Shown: positions 1 through 6,996 of the stretch, piece after piece
Position numbering within the stretch: position 1 is the stretch's first letter
Layout: each line of letters starts with the position of its first letter
DNA from: Candidatus Levybacteria bacterium RIFCSPHIGHO2_01_FULL_36_15
GTDB taxonomy: Bacteria; Patescibacteriota; Microgenomatia; Levybacterales; GWA1-39-11
Assembly (NCBI GenBank): GCA_001782015.1
Contig: MFNJ01000021.1
Span: 1-32,183, forward strand
Direction of reading: 5' to 3'
Length of the DNA: 32,183 bases
Program-made: the position numbers and the translations under genes
Notes under the pieces: model-generated
Database searches by the model: none
What the model was told of the DNA's origin: nothing
What the model saw: only the letters and a program-made list of their open reading frames with translations

Positions 1-1
1 T

Positions 2-613
2 GTGACAACGCTGCTTACTACAAAAGGACAATCGGATGCCGCAAAAATTGCTGATAGGATATACGTTTTTGAATCAATTGATGAACCGTATACATATAAT
101 GTCTCAACATATATGGGAATGATATTGTCTGTAACTAAAGAAAAACCATCGGATATTAAAAACTGCATAAATTCTCTACAGTTTCCAACTGATTTTGATA
201 CTTATAAAAGCTATTCATTTGTTGTACCAGATAAATATGCGCAAATTTGTCAAATGATAGATATTAAAAAAAGTGAATTATTTGGACCATATCTTTCACT
301 TAGAGCATTCAGCCAAGGACACGCAAGACATGCCAAATTTGTAATTAAATCAAAAGACGAGCTAGTAATCACACTAGGTCAAAAAAATGAGTATTTTGGA
401 TTTCCCGCGCACAGATGGGACATATCACTTCCAGGGAATATTAATTCCGCAGGAATTATGGCGCTTACTTATTACATAGTGGGTAAAATGCAAAATGCAA
501 AGCTTGCCTATTTTAAAGAAAATATCGCAAGCTACGTTAATGATTACGGTCCAAAAGCGTATGGATCCACCAAACCTTTTGACCTTATTGTTCCCGGATC
601 AAGAAGAATATAA
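2..613 (+). CDS. SIS-domain sugar isomerase-like protein (5' partial)
   Basis: The frame is open at the left window edge, so the N-terminus is probably missing and the GTG at position 2 need not be the real start. The visible 203 residues begin with a stretch typical of the end of a sugar isomerase (SIS) domain: a Ser-Asp-Ala-Ala-x-x-Ala-Asp segment, then E-P-Y-T-Y-N-V-S-T-Y near residues 28-37. SIS domains bind phosphosugars in aldo-keto isomerases and in the isomerase half of glucosamine-6-phosphate synthase. The remaining residues (about 60-203) look like a second, less conserved isomerase-type lobe; no membrane segment is seen. Substrate cannot be told from this fragment. It could be a phosphoglucose/phosphomannose isomerase-like enzyme. 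There is no obvious terminator in the 96 nt that follow. Confidence 0.5.
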   Translation: MTTLLTTKGQSDAAKIADRIYVFESIDEPYTYNVSTYMGMILSVTKEKPSDIKNCINSLQFPTDFDTYKSYSFVVPDKYAQICQMIDIKKSELFGPYLSLRAFSQGHARHAKFVIKSKDELVITLGQKNEYFGFPAHRWDISLPGNINSAGIMALTYYIVGKMQNAKLAYFKENIASYVNDYGPKAYGSTKPFDLIVPGSRRI

Positions 614-670
614 ACTGAAGAGTTTGCTAAAAATTGCTTAAATGATACCCCTTTTCTTACTTTCTTCTTA

Positions 671-700
671 TTGACACGTTTTATCTAAAAGTTGTATAAC
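671..700 (+). promoter_or_regulatory. sigma70-type promoter giving a leaderless transcript
   Basis: A perfect -35 box TTGACA (671-676) is separated by 18 nt from TATAAC (695-700). Transcription would begin around 706-708, only 2-4 nt before the ATG at 710. The in-frame TTG at 692 lies inside the promoter and is therefore unlikely to be the start codon. Confidence 0.65.
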
Positions 701-709
701 TTATTTACC

Positions 710-1123
710 ATGAATGCGCATGATTTAAAACAAATAGATGATCTTATAGAAAAAAGGGTGAAAAATTTAGCTACGAAAGATGATCTTAAACGTGAACTTA
801 GAGGATATCCAACAAAAAAGGATCTTCAAGAGGAACTTAAAAGATTTGTAAGCAGAGATGACTTAAAAAACTTTGCTACAAAAGAAGATTTAAGCCGTTT
901 TGCCACTAAAAATGATTTAAAGGACTTCGCGAAAAAAGGCGATCTAAAAAATTTTGCAACTAAAGATGATCTTAAATTATTAGGAAAAGATTTAGAGAGT
1001 AAAATGGATGATGTAGCCTCTTTTATTATAAGTTCTATTGATAAACATAAAGCAGATAAAAGAGACTTAGATAGTCTTGAAAAAAGGGTGGAAAAAGCCG
1101 AAGAAGCACTTCATGTATCCTAA
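710..1123 (+). CDS. coiled-coil protein with tandem nine-residue repeats
   Basis: This is a 137-residue, highly charged, helical protein with no signal peptide or membrane segment. Residues 46-90 are five tandem nine-residue units of the form F-A-T-K-x-D-L-K-x. Two looser copies precede them, around residues 20-28 (A-T-K-D-D-L) and 34-39 (P-T-K-K-D-L). The C-terminal 45 residues are a further charged helix. Proteins of this appearance are common in AT-rich CPR and archaeal genomes and are usually left as hypothetical; I know no function. A structural coiled-coil or oligomerisation role is inference. Start chosen at ATG 710 because a strong promoter ends at 700, making the upstream TTG (692) untranslatable. 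It appears to be transcribed on its own. Confidence 0.7.
   Translation: MNAHDLKQIDDLIEKRVKNLATKDDLKRELRGYPTKKDLQEELKRFVSRDDLKNFATKEDLSRFATKNDLKDFAKKGDLKNFATKDDLKLLGKDLESKMDDVASFIISSIDKHKADKRDLDSLEKRVEKAEEALHVS
845..979 (+). repeat. five tandem 27-bp coding repeats
   Basis: Five consecutive 27-bp units encode the F-x-x-[KR]-x-D-L-x-x nonapeptide inside the coiled-coil gene. The DNA copies have diverged at synonymous sites but keep the F, D and L codons, so the array is old or selected at protein level. Confidence 0.6.
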
Positions 1124-1169
1124 AGAGCCTATTGCATTTTGCACATAAATTTCTCACAATAAATATGGT

Positions 1170-3437
1170 ATGGTAAAAAGTACAGATCTTGTTGTCTGGT
1201 TGTCTGAAGTTGATAAAAGCGATGTTGCCTTTGTGGGAGGGAAAGGCGCGAATCTTGGGGAAATGATCCAGGCAAAATTTCCTGTTCCAAATGGATTTGT
1301 TCTGACCGCTTATTCTTATTTTCTGTTTTTAAAACAAAACAGCCTTGAAACAAAAATCAAACACTTGCTTGGTACTGTAAATTATGATGATCCGGTCTCC
1401 ATAGACCAGGTTTCCAGACACATAAAAAAAATTCTTCTGCATTCTGAAGTGCCTGTTGAGGTTGTAAAAAAAGTTTTTGAATATTACAAAATGCTTGGGG
1501 GAATGTTTTCCGACGCGCTTGTTGCAATAAGATCATCTGCTACATCTGAGGATTCAAAAACCGCGTCTTTTGCCGGACAGCAGGAAACATACTTAAATGT
1601 TAAAGGTGAAGCAAACGTAATTGCCAAAATAAAAGAAGGGTGGGCTTCTCTTTTTGAACCCAGAGCAATATTTTACAGACACGAAAATAAATTGGACCAG
1701 GTAAGATCCGGAATATCTCTTGTGGTGCAAAAAATGGTTGAGTCCGAGGCATCAGGCGTTATGTTTACAATAGACCCGATCACAAATGAAAAGACAAAAA
1801 TAATAATTGAGGCAATTTACGGTCTGGGTGAATACATTGTTCAGGGAAAAGTAACGCCTGACCACTATGAAGTTAAAAAGTCTGATTTGGATATTATCAG
1901 CAAAACCGCTTCCGAGCAAAATGTGATGCTTGTCAAAAAAGGAACGGACAACAGGGAAATTAATGTGCCAAGAGGCAGAAGCAGCAGGCAAAAAATAAAA
2001 GATAGTGAAATTATTGCGCTTGGGAAGCTTGGTAAACAGATAGAGCATCACTATTACTTTCCTCAGGATATTGAGTGGGCGCGCGAAAAAGGAAAATTAT
2101 ATATTGTTCAAACAAGACCAATCACAACAACAGGAAATAAACAAAAAAACAAGGAAGTAGAAAAAAATTTGTTTGATTCAAAAAATATAATTTTAAAAGG
2201 TGATCCGGCAAGTCCGGGGGTTGGGATCGGACACGTAAAAATACTTAAAAGCCCTAAGCAGATGAATAAAATAATGCAGGGGGACGTTTTAGTTGCGGAA
2301 TATACAAATCCAGACTATGTTCCGGCAATGAAAAAGTCCGGTGCTATTGTAACTGAAAGGGGAGGCAGGACTTCACACGCAGCAATTGTATCACGTGAAT
2401 TTGGGATTCCGGCTGTTGTAGGGGCTGAAAACGCTATGAAAGTTCTAAAAGACGATATGCTGATTACGGTGAACGGGAAAACAGGTGAAATTTATAAAGG
2501 GGGACTTCTGACCAAGTCCTTGATTCAACAAGAAGAACAATTACACCTTAAGACTTCAACAAAAGTATATGTTAACTTGGCTGAACCTGAAAGAGCAATT
2601 GAAGTAGCCAAAATGAATGTTGACGGAGTAGGTCTTTTGAGAGCGGAATTTATGATTGCCGCGATCGGTACTCACCCAAAAAAACTGATCAAAGAAGGAA
2701 AGCAGAAAGTTTTTGTTGATAAACTGAGCGATGGGATCAGTCAAATATGCAAAGCTTTTTACCCAAGACCAGTTCTTTACAGGGCTACCGATTTTAAGAC
2801 AAATGAATACAGAGATCTTAAAGGAGGGGAAATGTATGAGCCGGTTGAGCCTAATCCTATGCTTGGATATAGAGGTGCGTATAGATACATTAATGATGCT
2901 CAAGTTTTCCATTTGGAACTTGAAACGATAAAATATGTCAGAAACAAAAAAGGGCTTACAAATTTAAACCTAATGATACCGTTTGTAAGAACTGTTCACG
3001 AGCTTGAGGAAGTTAAAAAACTGGTTAATAAAAGTGGCCTTCATAGAAACCATTCCTTTAAATTATTCATGATGGTTGAAATACCTTCAAATGTTATTCT
3101 TCTTGAGGATTTCATTAAAGTTGGTATAGACGGAGTCTCGATTGGCTCAAATGATTTAACCATGCTTATTCTGGGAACAGATAGAGACAACAGTGAGGTA
3201 GCAACAGAATTTGATGAAAGAAATCCGGCCGTTCTCTGGGCACTTGAAAAAATTGTAAAGACGTGCAAAAAACACGGCATTGCTGCCGGCATCTGCGGAC
3301 AAGCTCCTTCTTCATATCCGGATCTTGTAGAAAAACTTGTGGATTGGGGAATTACAAGCGTCTCTATTTCACCTGATGCAATTAATACTACAAGGAAGGT
3401 AATTTATAAGCTAGAAAGAAAAATATTGAAAAAGTAA
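1170..3437 (+). CDS. ppsA: phosphoenolpyruvate synthase
   Basis: Pyruvate, water dikinase, converting pyruvate and ATP to PEP, AMP and phosphate in the cytoplasm, a gluconeogenic step. At 755 residues it is slightly shorter than the usual ~790. All three domains are present. The N-terminal ATP-grasp/pyruvate-binding domain has V-G-G-K-G-A-N-L-G-E at 22-31 and R-S-S-A-T-S-E-D at 121-128. The swivelling phosphohistidine domain has G-G-R-T-S-H-A-A with catalytic His403. The C-terminal TIM barrel has N-P-M-L-G-Y-R-G at 562-569, the acid motif M-V-E-I-P-S near 635-640, S-N-D-L-T near 660-664 and catalytic Cys709 in I-C-G-Q-A-P. The divergent enolase gene begins 3 nt after the stop, so the two are probably cotranscribed, linking pyruvate, PEP and 2-phosphoglycerate. 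No Shine-Dalgarno precedes the ATG; a weak promoter-like pair (TTGCAT near 1132, CACAAT near 1155) would again give an almost leaderless mRNA. Confidence 0.95.
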   Translation: MVKSTDLVVWLSEVDKSDVAFVGGKGANLGEMIQAKFPVPNGFVLTAYSYFLFLKQNSLETKIKHLLGTVNYDDPVSIDQVSRHIKKILLHSEVPVEVVKKVFEYYKMLGGMFSDALVAIRSSATSEDSKTASFAGQQETYLNVKGEANVIAKIKEGWASLFEPRAIFYRHENKLDQVRSGISLVVQKMVESEASGVMFTIDPITNEKTKIIIEAIYGLGEYIVQGKVTPDHYEVKKSDLDIISKTASEQNVMLVKKGTDNREINVPRGRSSRQKIKDSEIIALGKLGKQIEHHYYFPQDIEWAREKGKLYIVQTRPITTTGNKQKNKEVEKNLFDSKNIILKGDPASPGVGIGHVKILKSPKQMNKIMQGDVLVAEYTNPDYVPAMKKSGAIVTERGGRTSHAAIVSREFGIPAVVGAENAMKVLKDDMLITVNGKTGEIYKGGLLTKSLIQQEEQLHLKTSTKVYVNLAEPERAIEVAKMNVDGVGLLRAEFMIAAIGTHPKKLIKEGKQKVFVDKLSDGISQICKAFYPRPVLYRATDFKTNEYRDLKGGEMYEPVEPNPMLGYRGAYRYINDAQVFHLELETIKYVRNKKGLTNLNLMIPFVRTVHELEEVKKLVNKSGLHRNHSFKLFMMVEIPSNVILLEDFIKVGIDGVSIGSNDLTMLILGTDRDNSEVATEFDERNPAVLWALEKIVKTCKKHGIAAGICGQAPSSYPDLVEKLVDWGITSVSISPDAINTTRKVIYKLERKILKK

Positions 3438-3440
3438 GAC

Positions 3441-4697
3441 ATGACAAAGATAAAAGCAATCTATGCTGAAGAAATCTTTGATTCAAGGGGTGATCCCACA
3501 ATTGAAGCATCTGTTGAACTCTCAGACGGTACAATAACAAAATCTTCTGTTGCATCAGGTTCTTCAAAAGAAGCATTTGAAGCATATGAACTGCGTGACA
3601 ACGATCCCAACAGATTTAAGGGAAGGGGAGTACTCAAGGCAGTAACTTGCATAGCTGAAGTAATCGCTCCGGCTTTAATGGGTGTGGAAATTTCAAATCA
3701 AAGGGAAATTGATAAGCTACTTATAGCCTTGGATGGAACTCAAAATAAAAGCAGACTCGGAGCAAACTCAATTCTTGCTGTTTCACAGGCAACCGTAAAA
3801 GCGGGCGCCTTGGTCGCTCATCTGCCTTTACCTGTATATATAAGGACACTTGCCTTTTCAAAAGAGTTAAATAAGAAAATTCCTATACCCATTTTTAATA
3901 TTTTGGAAGGAGGAAGGTATGCTTCAAACAACCTGGATATTCAGGAGTTTTTGATAATTCCGGCTTCTTCAAAAGACTTTAAAGAGGCACTTAAAATAGG
4001 CGTAACAGTTTACCATGCACTCAGAGAAATATTAGTTGAAAGAAATCTTTCTACGTTAAGTGCGGAGGAAGGAGGATTTGCTCCTGAGGTTTCATCAAAC
4101 CAGGAAGCTTTTAATCTTATTAAGCAAACAATAGAAAGAGCTGTTTATCAATTTTCTTATGATGTTTTTTTGGGCATAGACGCCTGCGCCGGTAACTTTA
4201 AGACAAATAACGGTTACAAATTAATAGACCGGGAGATTGCTTTAAAAACTGAAGAAATGATCAGTTTTTATGATAATTTTGTCTCAGAATTTTCCCTGAT
4301 TTACATAGAGGACCCATTTGAAAAAAGCGACAAACAGGGATGGAAAACACTATACGACGCAATTTCACAAAAAGTCCTTATTGTGGGAGACGATTTGACA
4401 ACAACGAATCCTTACAGAGTTCAAAGCGCGATTGATGAAAAAATAATAAATGCACTGGTTATAAAACTAAACCAGATAGGCACCGTAACGGAAGCTATAG
4501 ATGTTTGTCAGAAGGCAAGGATGAATAACTTGAAAATCGTAGTTTCGCAAAGAAACAGTGAGTGCATGGATGGATTTATTGCAGATTTTGCGGTTGGTGT
4601 GGAAGCAAACTATGTAAAGTTTGGCGCGCCGGCACGCGAAAGAGTAATCAAATACAATAGATTGCTTGAAATAAACAGAGAAATTCAGACTCTTTAG
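3441..4697 (+). CDS. eno: divergent enolase-family protein
   Basis: Enolase-superfamily protein of 418 residues, close to the normal ~430, and clearly homologous to 2-phosphoglycerate dehydratase. It keeps D-S-R-G-x-P-T (14-20), N-K-S-x-L-G-A-N (102-109), Q-E-F (168-170), E-E-G-G-F-A-P (209-215), three metal ligands (Asp247, Glu290, Asp317), Lys342 and Lys393. Several strictly conserved enolase positions are changed. The mobile loop S-G-A-S-T-G reads S-G-S-S-K-E (39-44). The loop His of G-G-x-H is Tyr160. The S-H-R-S-G-E motif is S-Q-R-N-S-E, replacing the substrate-binding His with Gln370. One residue is missing after G-A-P (395-397). It may therefore be a weak enolase, or act on a different acid or sugar. 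The reading frame is intact, so it is not a pseudogene. It lies 3 nt downstream of ppsA and converges with rsmI, sharing 4 bp at the stop codons. Confidence 0.8.
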   Translation: MTKIKAIYAEEIFDSRGDPTIEASVELSDGTITKSSVASGSSKEAFEAYELRDNDPNRFKGRGVLKAVTCIAEVIAPALMGVEISNQREIDKLLIALDGTQNKSRLGANSILAVSQATVKAGALVAHLPLPVYIRTLAFSKELNKKIPIPIFNILEGGRYASNNLDIQEFLIIPASSKDFKEALKIGVTVYHALREILVERNLSTLSAEEGGFAPEVSSNQEAFNLIKQTIERAVYQFSYDVFLGIDACAGNFKTNNGYKLIDREIALKTEEMISFYDNFVSEFSLIYIEDPFEKSDKQGWKTLYDAISQKVLIVGDDLTTTNPYRVQSAIDEKIINALVIKLNQIGTVTEAIDVCQKARMNNLKIVVSQRNSECMDGFIADFAVGVEANYVKFGAPARERVIKYNRLLEINREIQTL

Positions 4698-5437
4698 CGT
4701 ACGTGCGATTCACTTTTTAGATTAAAAAGTACCGTAAATTCACCTTTGGGATTTGATGTCTCAAATTTGGCAATTAAATTTGAAAGATTATCCGATACAT
4801 TCTCTTCAAAAACTTTTGTAAGCTCCCGGCCCAAAGAAATTCTTATGTTTCCAAAGACATTCTTCAAAACATAAAGCGTTTCAAGTACTCTGTGGGGAGA
4901 TTCAAAAAATATTACGGTAGGGTTAAGGCCATTTCGGGAAAGATCCTCAAGCGAACTTTTAAGATTACTTAAATGCTTTTCTTTTTTTAATTTTGTTTTA
5001 GGAAGGAAACCCAAAAAAAAATATTTATCTGTTGGAAGACCGGAACAAACAAGAGCCGCAGCAACTGCTGATGCTCCAGGAACAGAAATAAGTTTTATGC
5101 CTTTGGATAAAGCAAAATGTACCAATTTATATCCCGGATCAGAGATCAAAGGCGTTCCGGCTTCTGAAACTAAAGCAACATTATAACCTTTTTCAAGAAG
5201 GTTCATGAATTCGTAAGCCTTTTCGTTCTCAATATATTCGTTGAAATGTAAAATTTTTGGGTGTTTATTTTCATCACAAAGCTCAGGATACCTTTTTTTT
5301 ATCTCAGACAATAAAGTGCCGGTTTTTTGAGGATTTTCCGTAAGGATGTAGTCAACCTGCTGCAGAATTTTAATTGCTCTTATGGTTATATCTTGCAAAT
5401 TCCCTATTGGTGTTGATACAATGTATAAATTGTTCAT
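4694..5437 (-). CDS. rsmI: 16S rRNA (cytidine-1402-2'-O)-methyltransferase RsmI
   Basis: SAM-dependent tetrapyrrole-methylase-fold enzyme that 2'-O-methylates C1402 in the decoding centre of 16S rRNA. The 247-residue protein opens with the diagnostic L-Y-I-V-S-T-P-I-G-N-L-x-D-I-T. It continues with V-S-E-A-G-T-P-L-I-S-D-P-G (SAM site), P-G-A-S-A-V and F-F-E-S-P-H-R. I set the start at the ATG at 5437 because the family begins within three residues of L-Y-I-V. The 29 residues that an upstream ATG (5524) would add come from a low-complexity intergenic repeat. It converges on the enolase gene with overlapping stop codons and diverges from dedA. The length lacks the extra C-terminal extension seen in some members. 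Confidence 0.92.
   Translation of the reverse strand: MNNLYIVSTPIGNLQDITIRAIKILQQVDYILTENPQKTGTLLSEIKKRYPELCDENKHPKILHFNEYIENEKAYEFMNLLEKGYNVALVSEAGTPLISDPGYKLVHFALSKGIKLISVPGASAVAAALVCSGLPTDKYFFLGFLPKTKLKKEKHLSNLKSSLEDLSRNGLNPTVIFFESPHRVLETLYVLKNVFGNIRISLGRELTKVFEENVSDNLSNLIAKFETSNPKGEFTVLFNLKSESHVR
4712..4730. terminator. possible AT-rich bidirectional hairpin at the eno/rsmI junction
   Basis: Perfect 8-bp inverted repeat ACTTTTTA-GAT-TAAAAAGT located just past the enolase stop, inside the last codons of rsmI. Symmetric A and T runs could terminate from either side, but the stem has only two G-C pairs, so this is tentative. Confidence 0.35.
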
Positions 5438-5443
5438 ATCTAT

Positions 5444-5507
5444 GAAATCCAAAATTCTAAATCCGAAATACGAAACAATACTAAATGACCAAAATACAAA
5501 ATTTAAA
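5444..5507. repeat. degenerate AAATCC/AAAATAC-type intergenic repeat
   Basis: The spacer between rsmI and dedA is built of loosely repeated 9-12 nt units such as GAAATCC, AAAATTC, TAAATCCG, AAATACG and AAAATAC. It is not coding; translation of the minus strand gives a low-complexity Phe/Ile-rich peptide. Function unknown. Confidence 0.45.
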
Positions 5508-5564
5508 ATGTTTTGCAAACTCAAACTTAGTTTTGAATTTAAAAATTAGAATTTTAATTAAATT

Positions 5565-6191
5565 ATGCTGGAATTTTTAGCACACTATATTATACAACTA
5601 ATCCAAACTACAAGTTATTTTGGAATTTTTCTCCTCATGTTTTTGGAATCCGCGCTTCTTCCTATTCCTTCTGAGGTTACAATGCCCTTCTCGGGTTTTC
5701 TGGCTGCTCAGGGAAAGCTTGATTTTTGGCTTATTGTTATAACGGGAACTATTGCAAATTTGTCCGGCTCACTTTTGGCATATTATATTGGATACTACCT
5801 TGAAGAACACGTTCTGCTAGGTTTAATCAAAAAATACGGTAAATTTATACTGGTTACTGAAGAAGAATATAACCATGCATACAAGTGGTTTTCAAAATAC
5901 GGTGATAAGGTTATTTTTATCTCAAGACTTTTACCGGCTGTCAGAACAGTAATCTCCCTTCCTGCAGGAGTTTTCAAAATGAATTTAAAGAAATTCGTTA
6001 TCTATACTACTGTTGGGTGTTTTATATGGTCTGTTTTTCTTACGTATATAGGTTTCAAGCTTGGTGAAAACTGGGCTTCCCTGGAAGGATATTTTAGGCA
6101 ATTTCAATATCTTATTGCAGGATTATTTATTTTGGCAGTAATATATTATATAGAAAAGAAGCTAAAGTTCAGGAAAAAGTTTGTGAAATAG
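5565..6191 (+). CDS. DedA/SNARE-associated family membrane protein
   Basis: DedA-family integral membrane protein of 208 residues, normal length. Family members are thought to flip or transport polyprenyl-phosphate or phospholipid carriers and support membrane homeostasis. The sequence has the re-entrant-loop acid in E-S-A-L-L-P-I-P-S-E-V (about 28-38). It also has the second signature S-R-L-L-P-A-V-R-T (about 125-133), with the conserved Arg, followed by P-A-G-V-F-x-M. Hydrophobic segments lie near 15-35, 50-75, 145-165 and 178-195. It is divergent from rsmI and convergent with lexA (15 nt between stops). No Shine-Dalgarno precedes the ATG. A carrier-recycling role would fit the glycosyltransferase module further along, but the substrate cannot be read from sequence. 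Confidence 0.88.
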   Translation: MLEFLAHYIIQLIQTTSYFGIFLLMFLESALLPIPSEVTMPFSGFLAAQGKLDFWLIVITGTIANLSGSLLAYYIGYYLEEHVLLGLIKKYGKFILVTEEEYNHAYKWFSKYGDKVIFISRLLPAVRTVISLPAGVFKMNLKKFVIYTTVGCFIWSVFLTYIGFKLGENWASLEGYFRQFQYLIAGLFILAVIYYIEKKLKFRKKFVK

Positions 6192-6206
6192 GAAAATTTA
6201 TTATTT

Positions 6207-6854
6207 TTAATTTTTAAACTTCCTTACCAATCCTACAACGATTCCCTGTATTTTTACGGATTTTGGATAAATTGGCTCCATTTGGGAATTTGCTGGGCGC
6301 AGGATAACTTTTTCTCCATCTTTGTGAAACCTTTTGAGTGTCGCAAGACCTTCATCAACCAGCGCAACTACAATATCGCCGTTATTTGCCATATCCGATT
6401 TTTCTATAACAACAAAGTCTCCATCCAAAATTCCATCTTCTATCATTGAGCTTCCTTTTACCTGCAGTACATAGGCAGTTTTTTTACCTGAAATCATGGC
6501 GGAGGCAATTTCAAAAGAAGCTTCAGGATCCGTGTACGGTTCAAGCGGTCTTCCGGCAGCTATATAACCCATGAGCGGTAAAGAGATGCTCGGACCTTTT
6601 GAGCGAACTACTCCTCCGACCGCTGCAAGAATAATATCCTTCTTTAAAATTTTAAGAGTCCTTGTGTTCCCCTCAACTTTTTGGACATAACCTTTATCAA
6701 CAAGATTTTTGATGATAGTATGTATTGTTGAAACGCTTTTGTTACCCATTGCATCAGCCATCTCCCTGAGGGTTGGAGAGTAGCCGTTTTGTTCCTGAAA
6801 CTGCAAAATAAATGTAAGCAGATTTCTTTCTTTTTTATAAAGCACCGCAGTCAT
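6207..6854 (-). CDS. lexA: SOS response repressor LexA
   Basis: Repressor-protease of the SOS regulon, 215 residues. The N-terminal winged helix-turn-helix (about 5-70) has the typical G-Y-S-P-T-L-R-E-M-A and S-V-S-T-I-H elements. The C-terminal S24 peptidase domain holds the self-cleavage site Ala100-Gly101 (I-A-A-G-R-P), catalytic Ser136 in G-S-S-M and Lys174 in A-T-L-K-R-F. It should dimerise on operators and cleave itself when RecA is activated. It diverges from uvrB across 142 bp. Its own promoter is consensus-like, with a perfect inverted repeat TTGTC-N6-GACAA on the -35 box as a candidate autoregulatory operator. No Shine-Dalgarno precedes its ATG. Confidence 0.95.
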   Translation of the reverse strand: MTAVLYKKERNLLTFILQFQEQNGYSPTLREMADAMGNKSVSTIHTIIKNLVDKGYVQKVEGNTRTLKILKKDIILAAVGGVVRSKGPSISLPLMGYIAAGRPLEPYTDPEASFEIASAMISGKKTAYVLQVKGSSMIEDGILDGDFVVIEKSDMANNGDIVVALVDEGLATLKRFHKDGEKVILRPANSQMEPIYPKSVKIQGIVVGLVRKFKN

Positions 6855-6898
6855 ATTATTTTTAAATAGTAAACCTCTGTTGATTAATTTATATAAAA

Positions 6899-6927
6899 TT
6901 TATACGAAATATTCTCGAAGTTGTCAA
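6899..6927 (-). promoter_or_regulatory. lexA promoter
   Basis: Read on the minus strand: perfect -35 TTGACA (6927-6922), 17-nt spacer, -10 TATAAA (6904-6899). Transcription would start near 6892, leaving a leader of roughly 38 nt before the lexA ATG at 6854. Confidence 0.75.
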
Positions 6928-6936
6928 TTAGGACAA
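6921..6936. promoter_or_regulatory. candidate LexA operator (inverted repeat TTGTC-N6-GACAA)
   Basis: A perfect 5-bp inverted repeat with a 6-bp spacer covers the lexA -35 box in the shared lexA-uvrB control region. Position and symmetry fit an autoregulatory operator. It is neither the Bacillus GAAC-N4-GTTC nor the E. coli CTGT-N8-ACAG consensus, so assignment is inference. Confidence 0.4.
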
Positions 6937-6978
6937 AGTGTATAACAATAACTCAAATATAAAATTCTTAGCTGTTTA

Positions 6979-6987
6979 TGCTAAAAT
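6979..6987 (+). promoter_or_regulatory. extended -10 promoter of uvrB
   Basis: TGCTAAAAT matches an extended -10 element (TG-n-TAtAAT). It ends 9 nt before the uvrB ATG at 6997, so transcription would start within about 3 nt of the start codon. There is no good -35 box at the normal distance, as often seen with extended -10 promoters. Confidence 0.55.
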
Positions 6988-6996
6988 ATACACACT

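Noticed and set aside
3441-4697. Enolase gene as a pseudogene
   Set aside because: The frame is uninterrupted, length is normal, and metal ligands and both catalytic-type Lys residues are kept; specific substitutions fit functional divergence better than decay.
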